A stretch of DNA of 64,000 bases from Annona cherimola. Taxonomy: Eukaryota; Streptophyta; Magnoliopsida; Magnoliales; Annonaceae. The stretch's first letter is position 1; every line of letters begins with the position of its first letter. Location: contig CM059973.1 of assembly GCA_030490835.1 (NCBI GenBank), forward strand, positions 62,686,008 through 62,750,007, given 5' to 3'. The notes beneath the pieces are model-generated. The model was not told the origin of the DNA. It searched no databases and saw only the letters and a program-made list of their open reading frames with translations. Of this stretch, positions 45,331 to 56,255 are shown piece after piece. Both the position numbers and the translations under genes were made by a program.

Positions 45331-45978
45331 GGCATGAAATTTTGACTTATTTTCCTTAATGATCTGAATTTTTCTTTAATCTAATCTTGTGTTGCTTTAT
45401 TTCATGTTAACTGCTATACTGTTAGTTTAATATCATCGCTTTCCTTTGATCATCACTTAGTTTATTTGTTATCTGTTTTCTTTACTTTAAATTGAAAAAA
45501 ATGATATCTTAAATTTTATCAATATTTGTACACATGTACTAATTGCTAATTGCGTCTAATTAAGATACATTTGTGTGTTTGACTAACTCGCATCATCTAA
45601 AAATCTTAACGTTTGCATCTCCCTTCTTTAACCCTCATGTCTACACCTTTTTATATTTTTCCCATTTCTGATCTTGAACCCCTTTTCTGCACTGTTTACA
45701 TTTTTACTTTTGCACGTTTAATTTCTGCCATTAATTCACATCATATCTAACCAGCTAACCTGCTAACTCGAATTTCATATTTGGTTGTGCATTTATACAT
45801 TTTCTAAAAACTTTGTATCTCATACTTATTTTTTCTTGGTGTATGCATATTTTATTTTCTCATTCAGTTCATAGTTATATATTTTTTAAGCTTGCCTTAC
45901 CCTTTTTAGGCCCATTTGTCAACCCATCGTAGCACGCTAAAAAAAAACCACGTACTACAGTTTGGCGACTCCACGATA

Positions 45979-46010
<32 letters not shown>

Positions 46011-46013
46011 TAT
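45331..46013 (+). other. Retroelement leader with ATA/AAT microsatellite
   Basis: Non-coding leader between primer site and gag. It ends in an (AAT)n run at 45980-46008. The phrase gtttggcgactccac at about 45960 resembles the primer region of Tat-lineage elements, but it lies 650 bp from the LTR and is probably not used. Confidence 0.5.
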
Positions 46014-47621
46014 ATGCATGGTAGGAGATCTTTAAATCCTGATTTGATAGAACCAAACCTTGAAATTGAAAGATTCCTACATCAACTAAGAAAATCGCAA
46101 AAATATATAATGGATCAAAATCAAATGTTAGAAATTAATAATCCTGAACCTGATCCTCCTAAACAAATGAAAGAATATTTCATTCCAACCAAATATAATC
46201 CCTCATCTTGTATTCAATTACCTCAAACCCAAGCCAATCAATATGAAATCAAACCAGGAACCATCCAAATGCTTCCCTCTTTTTATGGAAACACTAATGA
46301 AGATCCTTATAAGCATTTAGATGAATTTTTAGAAATTTGCTCCACAGTGAAAATACAAGGTTTCTTTGATGACGCTCTCAAATTAAGGCTTTTCCCATTT
46401 TCTCTTAAAAATAAGGCTAAATATTGGTTAGGTATGCTAAGTAGACCTATCACTACTTGGAATATGATGCAACAAGAATTTCTAAAAAAATTCTATCCTA
46501 TAGGCCGAACCAATACCATGAGAAGAGCAATTACTCAATTTTCCCAAACACCTGGGGAGCAAATCCATGAATCCTGGAAAAGATTAAAAGAATTATTAAG
46601 AAAATGTCCACATCATGGGTTATCTAAATGGTAGATTGTCCAAGCCTTTTATGAGGGATTAGCCGATCATTATAAACAAATGGTAGATGAATCATGTGGA
46701 GGAGCATTTATGAGTAAAAGTGAAAATGAAGCATATGACTTATTTGAAATGCTTAGTGAAAATTCCATAAATCATGCTTCATTATCATCATATGAAAGAA
46801 ATATGAGCACATCTAAAAAGGCAAGATTATATGAAGTTAAAAATTACATGGAACCTAATTCAAGAATAGATATAAATTTTATTGCACAAAAATTAGAGAA
46901 ATTAAAAAAAATGGATGAGCTAACCCAAAAAGTAAATCAAATGTGGAATAATCAACTCCCACCTTGTCCACATCCTAATTTTCAATTGCCTTAAGAAGTT
47001 TGTGCCTTGTGTTCAAGCCCAACACATCCTATAATTGAATGTCCTACTGCAGCTAAACTCCCACCTTTCATCCAAGAGCAAGTGCAGGCAGCTCAAGGAT
47101 TTTTCAAACTAAATAATGATCCATACTCCAATACCTATAATCCAGGTTGGAGAAATCATCCTAATTTTACTTGGAAAAATCAAGCTCAACACCAAGTGGC
47201 AAATCCCTCTACTTCACACTTTTCCAAACCACCAACACAAAATTACTACCAAAATCAACAACCGCAACCTAATTTTCAGACCAATGCGTACTCAAAAGGA
47301 CCACAAATTGAGTCACAAGCTAATTATTCATCAAACTACCAACCATCTTCTCCAGCTAATGATGTTAACGAAAAATTTGCAGAATTAAAACAATTTTTCC
47401 AACAATCTATATCTAAGTTAGAAAGTCACGTGGGTCAATCGATTTCTAATTTAGAAAACCAGATAGGTCAGATAGCTGAAGCAAATAGAAGAAGAGACGT
47501 AGGACATCTTCCTAGTCAACCAATACCCAATCCAAGAAATTATCCTCCAGGTTTTCAAAATAAGCCAGGCATATTAAAAAACCCACAATTTGAAAATGCA
47601 AGAGCGATTTCTACGTTATGA
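46014..47621 (+). pseudogene. gag region of the Athila element
   Basis: One reading frame throughout, interrupted by TAG at 46632-46634 (after GLSKW), TAA at 46992-46994 (just before the zinc knuckle) and TGA at 47619-47621 (within the conserved TLRSGK-type motif, where CGA would encode R). The capsid-like retrotrans-gag domain is at about 46260-46620 (ALKLRLFPFSLKNKAKYWL, FLKKFYP, ESWKRLKELLRKCP). An intact CX2CX4HX4C knuckle (CALCSSPTHPIIEC) lies at 47001-47042, followed by an N/Q/P-rich stretch and a coiled region (ISKLESHVGQSISNLENQIG). Gag would form the cytoplasmic particle that packages the RNA. The frame runs on into pol without a shift, as in Athila, so a single Gag-Pol was made. Confidence 0.9.
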
Positions 47622-50600
47622 AGTGGTAAAACCTTAGAAGACCCATATAAATCTAGAGTCATTAATGAAAATTCTAGTCAAATGAAACAAGAAGAAATTT
47701 TAGAAGATGATGAAGAATTAGTAGAAATCAAGTTGGGGGGAGAAGATAAAGGGAAGGAAATAATAGATGAAGACCCTAGTAAATATCAACCTGTAGCCCC
47801 TTTCCCAAGTGCCTTAAAAGCTAAATCTGCTAGTAAGCAAAAGCTTGCACAAAATGAGGAAATGATGAAATTATTCAAACAAGTTAATATTAACATTCCT
47901 CTTATTGATGCTATCAAACATGTTCCAGCCTATGCAAAGTTCTTAAAAGACCTTTGTACTCAAAAGAGAGAACCTCGTTCCGCTCCCCAAAAGATCATGC
48001 TCCCAGTAGAGGCGAGTGCAGCAATTTTGGACAAACTACCGCAAAAATTAAAAGATCCTGGTACCCCACTCATTTCTTGTGACATAGGCGGAATAACATT
48101 TGATAAAGCACTTTTGGATCTTGGGGCTAGTGTTAATCTCTTACCCACTTCTGTTTATGAAAAATTTAACATGGGAGAGTTAAAACCTACTTTAGTCATT
48201 TTACAACTTGCAGACAGATCAGTAAAAACCCCACGAGGACTTGTTGAAGATGTTATAATAAAAATTAATGATTGTTATTTTCCAGTTGATTTTCTTATTC
48301 TTGACATGACCTCAAATTCAGAGCTAAATAATGCACCAATCATTTTAGGGCGCCCGTTCTTGGCCACAGCAAAAGCTAATATTAATTGTGAAACTGGTAT
48401 AATGGATATCTCATTTGGAGGTGAAAAATTCAGAATTGATATTTTTAAAGCTTCTAAGTACCCAAACTGTGATGAAGGGTGTCTTATGGTTGATATTATT
48501 AATGATTTGTCAAGCTTCACCCTAAATTTTGAACATGATTCCATAAACGAGGTAGATGCTTTAAATGATTGCCCTCCATCTTTTAACAATTGGAATACTG
48601 TTGAACCTTTACCAATTTTGCAATCTCAGCCATCACCTCCATCTATTGAGTCACCACCACAACTTGAGCTTAAATCTCTACCTACCTCTCTTAAGTATGC
48701 ATTTTTGGGTCCTAATCAAACACTACCAGTAGTGATAGCCTCAAATCTAACTATAACTCAAGAAAAACAACTTGTTGATATTCTTAGAATGTATAAAAGT
48801 GCTATAGGTTGGTCAGTGGCGGATTTGAAAGGAATTAGTCCATCTATTTGCATGCATCACATATACTTAGAGGAAAATGCTAAACCAAGTAGAGAAATGC
48901 AAAGAAGGTTAAACCCCATTATGAAAGAGGTAGTGAAAAAGGAAGTAGTCAAGTGGCTTGATGCAGGAATCATTTATGCAATCTCTGATAGTAAATGGGT
49001 AAGCCCAACTCAAGTAGTACCAAAGAAATCTGGACTCACAGTAATAAACAATGAAAAAGGTGAAGCAGTAGCCTACCAGATTGACCACAGGATGGAGAGT
49101 TTGTATTGATTATAAAAAATTAAACGCTATGACTAAGAAAGATCATTTTTCACTCCCATTCATTGATCAAATCCTAGAAAAATTAGCAGGTCAAAAATAT
49201 TTTTATTTCCTAGATGGATATTTAGGATACAATCAAGTTGTCATTTATCCAGAAGATAGAGAAGAGACCACCTTTACTTGCCCATACGGCACATTTGCAT
49301 TTAGGAGAATGCCATTCGAGCTATGCAATGCACCAGCAACTTTTCAATGGTGTATGATGGCAATCTTTTCAGATATGGGAGGGTAATTTCTTGAGATCTT
49401 TATGGATGATTTTTCACTTTTTGGTGATTCATTTAACATTTGTTTGGAAAATTTAAAAAAAGTGCTAAAAAAATGTATAGAAAAGAATCTAGTATTGAGT
49501 TGGGAAAAGAGTCATTTTATGGTTAATGAGGGAATAGTTCTTGGCCATATAGTCTCAGAATAAGGGATAGAAGTAGACAATTCTAAAATCGATTTAATTA
49601 CCAATCTACCTCCTCCAACCTCAGTAAAACAAGTTCAATCATTCCTAGGTCATGCTGGTTTCTATCGCCGATTTATTCAAGATTTTTTTAAAATCTCTAG
49701 ACCATTAACAAGTTTACTATGTAAAGATTTTCCGTTCAACCTAGATGAATCGTGCTTGAAGGCATTTGCTACTGAAAGAAGCATTAACTAAAGCTCCAAT
49801 TCTTCAATCTCCTGATTGGTCTCTACCATTTGAAATTATGTGTGATGCCTCTGATTTTGCTGTTGGGGTTATATTAGGGCAAAAGGTAAATAAGAGGCAT
49901 GTTGTAATTTATTATGCAAGTCATACACTTACTGATGCCCAAATCAACTATACCACCACTGAAAAAGAACTACTTGCAGTAGTATTTGCCCTTGAAAAAT
50001 TTCGTTATTATTTACTAGGAGCCAAAGTTATTATCTACTCAGATCATTCAGCGTTGAAATATCTATTATCTAAAACAGAGGCAAAACCAAGACTTATTAG
50101 ATGGATTCTCTTATTACAGGAATTTGATCTTGAAATTCGAGATAAAAAAGGTTCTGAAAATGTAGTAGCTGATCATCTTTCTCGAATTATTACACCAGAG
50201 AGCATATCTATAAATGACTCTTTTCCAGATGAGCATCTTTTAGCCATCACTCAAACATCACCTCCATGGTTTGCACACATCATCAATTATAAAGCAGTAG
50301 GGCAGATCCAAAAAGATTGGACAAAGCAAGAAAGAGATAGATTCTATGCTCAAGATAAATATTATATTTGGGAAGATCCGGAACTTTTTAAAATTTGTTC
50401 TGATAATATTATTCGTAGATGTGTTCCGGAAAATGAACAACAAAGTATTTTGAATTTCTGTCATAATCTTGAATGTGGGGGACACTTTTTAGGAAAGAAA
50501 ACAGTAGCTAAGGTGTTGCAATGTGGTTTTTATTAGCCAACTCTTTTTAAAGATGCCTACAACTTTAGCCAATCTTGCATTAAATGTCAAGCAATAGGAA

Positions 50601-51560
50601 TTATTACAAAAAGAAATATGATGCCTTTAAACCCTATTCTTATCGTTGAAATATTTGACGAATGGGGAATAGATTTTATGGGACCATTTCCGCCATCTTA
50701 TAGATATGAGTACATCTTAGTGGCAGTAGATTATGTATCTAAATGGATTGAGGCAGCTGCAACTAGAACTAATGATCACAAGGTAGTTTTAAAATTCATC
50801 CAAAAAAATATTTTTTCTCGATTTGGTTTCCCTAGGGCCATCATTAGCGACGGAGAACACACTTCACCAACTACCAGTTTAGAGCCCTGCTAGGGAAATA
50901 TGGAATCACCCATAAGATAGCCACAACTTACCATCCTCAAACCAGTGGTCAAGTAGAAGTTTCTAATAGGGAGATCAAAAATATATTGCAAAAGACTATT
51001 AGGCCCGATTGTAAAGATTGGTAAGATAGATTACAAGATGCATTATGGGCCCTATAGAACAGCATTTAAAAACTCCTATTGGAATGTCTCCTTTCAGGTT
51101 AGTATATGGAAAAAGCTTGTCATCTTCCTGTGAAATTAGAACATAAGGCCTATTGGGCTATCAAGCAATTCAATTTGGATTTAAATAATGCAGGAATACA
51201 TCGAAAGCTGCAATTAAATGAGTTGAAAGAATTACGCAAAGAAGCGTATGAAATTCTCAAATTTATAAAAGCAAAATGAAAACATTTCATGATAAACATA
51301 TATCTAGAAAAACTTTTGAACCCAACCAAAAAGTATGGTTATTTAATTCAAAATTACATTTATTTCCTAGAAAATTAAGATCTCGTTGGGATGGACCTTT
51401 CATTGTGGATTAAGTATTTCCTTATGGTGCTGTGAAAATTCATGACCCGAAGAATGGAAATATGTTTACAGTGAATGGTCAACAACTTAAACCATATATT
51501 GACGACATCTCTCATGATAAGATTATTGAAAAGGTTGAACTAATTGACCCCCATTGATCT
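47622..51560 (+). pseudogene. pol region (PR-RT-RNase H-IN) of the Athila element
   Basis: Protease active site DLGA is at 47682-49109 (48117-48128). The frame shifts at about 49066-49072, after which RT continues with TTGWRVCIDYKKLN, FTCPYGTFAFRRMPF and the catalytic FMDD at 49399-49410. There is a TAA at 49384-49386 and another at 49561-49563. A second frameshift at about 49765 leads into RNase H ([21 protein letters not shown]; 49766-50190). Integrase follows: zinc-binding HNLECGGH plus CIKC, a TAG at 50534-50536 in place of W, core IDFMGPFP and SDG, then a third frameshift at about 50855-50890 and [16 protein letters not shown]. The C-terminal part (WDGPF, GNMFTVNGQQLKPY-like pieces) carries several more stops. 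It cannot encode an active enzyme set. Confidence 0.92.
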
Positions 51561-52198
51561 AAACTTCACAACGTCTGGCTGAAGACGTTAAACTTAGTGC
51601 TGATTGGGAGGCAACCCATTATTTTCCATATATGTTTGTTTCTTTTTGCAGGAAAAGAATATTTTGTTGCAGGAGAATATTGTTGATAAATCAACAATTG
51701 CATTGTTCAATTACAACATTACAACCCAGGTTGTCTCCTTCCCTACTATTTTATTTTCATAAAATTATATTTTGTGCATGTTTATTAAAGATAGCGACAT
51801 TTAAGTTGGGGGGTCTGGTTTGTTTAACTTGATTTAAAAAAAATTGTTAAAAAATATATATATATAATATTAAAAAAAAATAATAGTAGTAGTAATAATA
51901 ATAATAATAATAATAACATAGAGATAAATCAAAGTGCACTTGCTATGCTTGGTAGTAAGTGAAGAAGAAAACTGTAATTAGTTATATTTGTAAAAATATT
52001 TTCATGGTGTTTTTAAAATATTATTAGCACTGACTACACTTACACGACAATGAGCCATGTGTGCACCATGATAATATAATTTTCTCTCTCATCCAAGCAA
52101 GTAACATTTAATATCATTGCAATTGATAGTTGCTAGTAAAAAAAAAAATATATATTGTAGATCTCCAAATACCCTGAAATATGGTGAGGGGAGAGAGT

Positions 52199-52233
<35 letters not shown>

Positions 52234-52621
52234 AGATACCCTGAAATATGGTGAGGGGAAAATAAAAAAAGAAGAAAAAAAAGAAGAAAAAGAAAAAGAA
52301 AAAAAAGGAAAACCCCAGATATCCTGAAATATGGTGAGGGGAAGAAAAAAAATAATTAAAAAAATGAAGATAAATTTTTTAAAAAATATATATATTAACT
52401 GTCACTATCATAGTTTTGATATGAATGTTACTTAGATTGGATAAGCTGAAAATAACTTATTTATCAAATGCCCATTTGTTCAATAGTACACGAATATACG
52501 TGCTATATACTCTTTTATCCATCATGAAATATTTTTACTCATGTTTACTAAAGAATTTTACTTCTAAACCTACTATTATTATTAGCGGTGCACCTAGATT
52601 TTTATAAAATTAGTAGTACAC

Positions 52622-52653
<32 letters not shown>

Positions 52654-52710
52654 AACAAAAGAAGAATTACATATTAAACTATTTTCATTGCTAAGGGACT
52701 AGCAATGTTG
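51561..52710 (+). other. Post-integrase region: no env, repeats, second purine tract
   Basis: Begins with a conserved-looking stem (cgtctggctgaagacg at about 51570, then ttgggaggcaaccca at about 51605). A second polypurine-like tract, aagttggggggtctgg, lies at 51802-51817. AT microsatellites are at 51855-51915 and 52201-52230. Three copies of ccctgaaatatggtgagggg (about 52169, 52236, 52319) are separated by simple repeats. There is no env-like frame; 52425-52607 is AT-driven. Confidence 0.7.
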
Positions 52711-52723
52711 AAGTTGGGAGGTG
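52711..52723 (+). promoter_or_regulatory. Polypurine tract at 3' LTR
   Basis: aagttgggaggtg lies immediately before the 3' LTR start TGATAAG and is the expected plus-strand primer. Confidence 0.75.
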
Positions 52724-55199
52724 TGATAAGTCTCAAAATTTTCATTTAAATTTATATAAAATTCGCACCGTTAAATATTAAAATGTTAATTAAATGCATG
52801 TGTTAAGTGGAATTTCATGAAAATCATATTTTTGAAAATATGAAGTTATAAAAATAAGTACACATGCTAAAAGGGATTAAATAGACTCACTTTGAAATAT
52901 GGGTATAAAGTAAACAATTATGAAACCTTAAGATAAAATAAATAGGGGCTAAAAAAATATAAATTAAAAATCTTTGTGAGCTTATTAAAATTATTTCGAC
53001 AAAAATTAAATGTTTAAATCCACATTTTCTTTTTCTGCATGAGTACACGTGACCGTACACCGCTGGAGCACCATATTCTGGTGCTCCATCTTCCCCGATC
53101 TACTCACAACTCTCTGCCGCTGTTCGGCTCCTGTTTGTTCACAACCGATCACCCACGCCGTCGATTTAAGCATCTTCCATCATCGGCCTTCATCATCCCC
53201 TAACGGCAGAAACAGAAAACCCATCTACTCTCCATTGAAACGTCTAAACCCACTGCAATCGGCTAGTTCCCTGCCCTCCTCCATCAATACCGGCAACAAG
53301 CTCCTTTTGAATTCGATGCAGCAACCCATTACAAGAAATCCCAACCAGTCCCTCATCGATCGAATAGGTAGCCACAACTTTTTCCCCTTGCCAATCGACA
53401 ACCCTCTTCTTCAACCCGCATTTCCCATTTTCGCCCAAACCCATGGCTGCAGTTTTCTTCATCTCCACTGCAACCTATCCACCATCCTAGCCACTTTCCG
53501 GCAGCCGCGATTCAGCCATAAAAACCCGGCAGCAATCTCTTCTTTAAGCTGGCCAAGCAACTTGCCCAATTCCCAATTTGTCTGCACAATCTGCATAGCA
53601 ATTTCACCCATTGTTTTCCCAAGCGGCAATACCCTTCGAATTGGCCGTCCGTCTCTTATTTTTTTTCCACCCCCAGCACAAGTTTGATGCGGCCAGCTCG
53701 CGCCAACTGAATTTCAGCAGTAATGGCACCCAGCAACGCCTTACCCTCTTCTCCTCAATCAAACAATTTACGAGCAGTAAAACCCATGGCTGCCTTCCAT
53801 CTCAACAGCACCGATCTCAGCCTCAATTTCAGCATTCCATCTGCCCGAAATTTCCCAATCAACAACTCTTCAAAATATCGGTAAAACCATTTCAGCAACA
53901 CCGAAAATCAGAGCAATCCCTTGCCATCAACTTTCCGACCGACCAAATACAAGTAGGCAGCCATGAAAATCAAATGCAGTAACCCCGCGGAGCTGATCTT
54001 GTTTGCATCCAAAGAAGAGCTGGAAAAATCTGGCCCGGACAATCAATCGTGCCTGCCATCCATAAAACTACAACAGAATCAAATCGCACCAAACAGGCGT
54101 CTCCATCAGTTGCGCAGCATCTCCTCCATCCCAGCACCACAGAATATCACAGGCAGCTTTGCCACCATCCTTGTGTCCGGTCTCTACCAACTAGCCATGC
54201 TTCAAACCCACAATCAGCAAGAAACATTGATTCCAGGCAACTGCTATTAAAAGTCCGCAATCCAAATTCAAAAACCACCTTCAACTGAATACTCAGGCCA
54301 CCTAGTTGCTAAAATCGAAACCAGCTATAATCGCCTCTCTCGTTCTCTCCTTCGGCAGTTCAGCCCCATGGAGACCGAACCCACTGTTAGTAGCAGCTGT
54401 GTTTTTTCCAAGCAGCCAACAGAAGGCAGCGTGGAGAGCAACTCTAGCAAAGAGAAGTGGGAATCCCACATCGGATTCAAGCTTGGTCATTGGGTCCCTC
54501 ACACATCTATAAAAGGGGCCTTCCACTCATCCAAAAAGGACACTACAACACTCTCCCATCACTTGAAGTGGGGTCCATTTAGGTGGAACCTTTGCCAAGT
54601 GGAAAAAACTCCAAGGACTTGGATTACTTCTCAAAAGAGTGGTTTTTTGAGCAGGAATGAGAGTAAATAAATTTTCTGTTAATTATAGTTTTTCTTTAAT
54701 GCTTTATAGTTGTTAATTTTAGATTTGTAATATTTAGCGTAGTCTACCGCTTTATGCATTGTAATTTTCAAATTAAGTTTAATGCAATTTTCATTCTTGT
54801 TTTCATAGATTAAATTTTAATTCTGTAGTCTTTAAATTACTGTCCTAATTTAGATTTAATTTTAGTTAATTGCAATTTCTCCTTTTCTTTCTCTGTCTCT
54901 TTCTCTCTTATTTATCTGCTTTCTCTCTCATCTCTCTCTAATTCTCCTTTCTTCTCTCTATCTAATTTTTTCTCCTTTATTTCTAATTTCTTTCTCTTCT
55001 ATACACCCTTTTTTTTTTACTTTTCTCTTTTATTTGTGCTTAAAATAATTCAAAATTATATAGCCTCTCTGTGGATTCGACCCGACTCACCGTTATTCTA
55101 CACTATCGCTCGCATAGTGGTGGCTTTAATGTGTTTCTATTAATTTTAATTTAACTGGTGATCACAGTGCTCTTAACGACAAGCACTTGGTACGCATCA
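52724..55199 (+). repeat. 3' LTR (2476 bp)
   Basis: Same ends and landmarks as the 5' LTR. It lacks about 50 bp after 52838 that the 5' LTR has, but keeps a ~55 bp stretch (about 53705-53765) and a short cagcaacccattaca insert missing from the 5' LTR. TATA box at 54508-54516. The 212-aa frame at 53049-53687 is LTR sequence. Confidence 0.95.
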
Positions 55200-55520
55200 G
55201 CAAGGAAGATCCGTTTTTATGCTAAACAGGATCTATTGAACTCATAATTCATTAGATACTTTTTATGAATGTCAATCAAGCATTGTAAGTAAACTGATCC
55301 CGGTTGTTCAAACGTTTGATAACCATGGTTGTTTTTGATAAACGATCACTATGAGTATGAGACTTAGGTTCTATTGTTCAATGAAATTTTGTGATGGCTA
55401 GTGGAAACACTCTTAAAAGGATTGTGTATGTAAACTAAAAGTAGCTGACCATGAGGAAACGATATTTGGTTTGGTTACTTCTTTTTATCTTGTTTTTGTA
55501 CCAATGCTGTCCAATTCAAA
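55200..55520 (-). pseudogene. ycf2: Plastid-derived ycf2 fragment, upstream half
   Basis: On the minus strand ycf2 can be followed from about 55480 (a W.A..S segment) through a tcatagtgatcgtttatcaa block equivalent to ycf2 LTHSDHLSK. It continues with [24 protein letters not shown] and SCLA (then a stop), then KRIFLA, running directly into the Athila target site. Across the element the next residues (HYQ) continue at 42838. There are stops and small indels, so it is a relic. The upstream border is vague (about 55480-55520). Together with 42359-42843 it is one NUPT of about 0.8 kb split by a 12.36 kb insertion. Confidence 0.82.
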
Positions 55521-55714
55521 CTTATATTTTTCAAACAAATTTTGTTACGAACTTGTTTGCATTTTTAGACAATTTTTATAGTGAATTTTTTGGTGATTGA
55601 AATTGTATTGTGCTTGATATGTTTGAATTAAACATTTAATTACCTATTTTATTATGACTCGATTAGAATTTGATTGTCCCAAATTTTTAATTTAATTTAA
55701 AAATGGGGATGAAG

Positions 55715-55890
55715 TCTAGTTTTAGCGACACAATAGAGTAGGGCCTCAGCAACGAAATACAATCATGCTAAGATGTTGAATTTATTTAGGCACCTTTAGC
55801 AACAATATGAAACGTCATTGCTAATTCTTTTTAGCACCAGGCCTATAGCAATGAATTGGCAATGATTTTTTTATCGTTGCTAAAGGTGAT
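55715..55890. mobile_element. CACTA-like subterminal repeat relic
   Basis: Inverted copies CACCTTTAGCAACAAT (55791-55806) and ATCGTTGCTAAAGGTG (55873-55888) enclose further gcaatg/cattgc units, preceded by ttagcgaca and cagcaacgaaat. Clusters of the ttagcaacga type in both orientations are typical of CACTA (En/Spm) subterminal regions. No CACTACA terminus or transposase is seen. Confidence 0.45.
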
Positions 55891-56255
55891 TTCCCTGTCA
55901 TGTTTACTCCTAACCACGACTCCAATATATCATATCACTCTCTTTATTTTTCAAATTTTTTTGATTTCAACATTACTATTATTTTTTTATCTTTCCAAAC
56001 ACAAGATATAATGGCGCATTTGGAAATTTGTCGAAAATGTCTAAAAAGGATAAAATGAAAATTGTCAAGATTAAAATAATGACACAAAAAATACAACAAC
56101 AGTATTTAGAAACTAATATTTTAAGTGTATACCAAGTGGGCTTGATTTATAAGTCACCGTCATGTTTTGTACTAGTCATGAATTAACACCCGATGGAACG
56201 GGACACTTATATTTTCCAGTGGTGCAGCTCCAACTTCATCAAGTCCCCAACAAAA

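Larger units (their letters stand above)
42844..55199 (+). mobile_element. Complete Athila-lineage Ty3/gypsy retrotransposon (12.36 kb)
   Basis: Two LTRs (42844-45306 and 52724-55199) begin TGATAAGTCTC and end GGTACGCATCA. GCAAG is duplicated at 42839-42843 and 55200-55204. The internal region holds a tRNA-Asp-type primer site, gag, protease, RT, RNase H and integrase in the Ty3/gypsy order, and a polypurine tract. The protease-to-RT style ([46 protein letters not shown]) is that of the Athila lineage. No env-like frame is present in the 1.2 kb after integrase. LTRs differ from each other by scattered substitutions and by two indels of about 50 bp, so the insertion is not recent. Gag-pol is inactivated. 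It inserted into a plastid ycf2 fragment. Confidence 0.95.

Noticed and set aside
51561..52723. Env-like gene of the Athila element
   Set aside because: No frame longer than about 65 codons; the region is simple repeats.
53049..53687. 212-aa frame in the 3' LTR
   Set aside because: The equivalent in the 5' LTR is broken, and the sequence is LTR U3. No domain.
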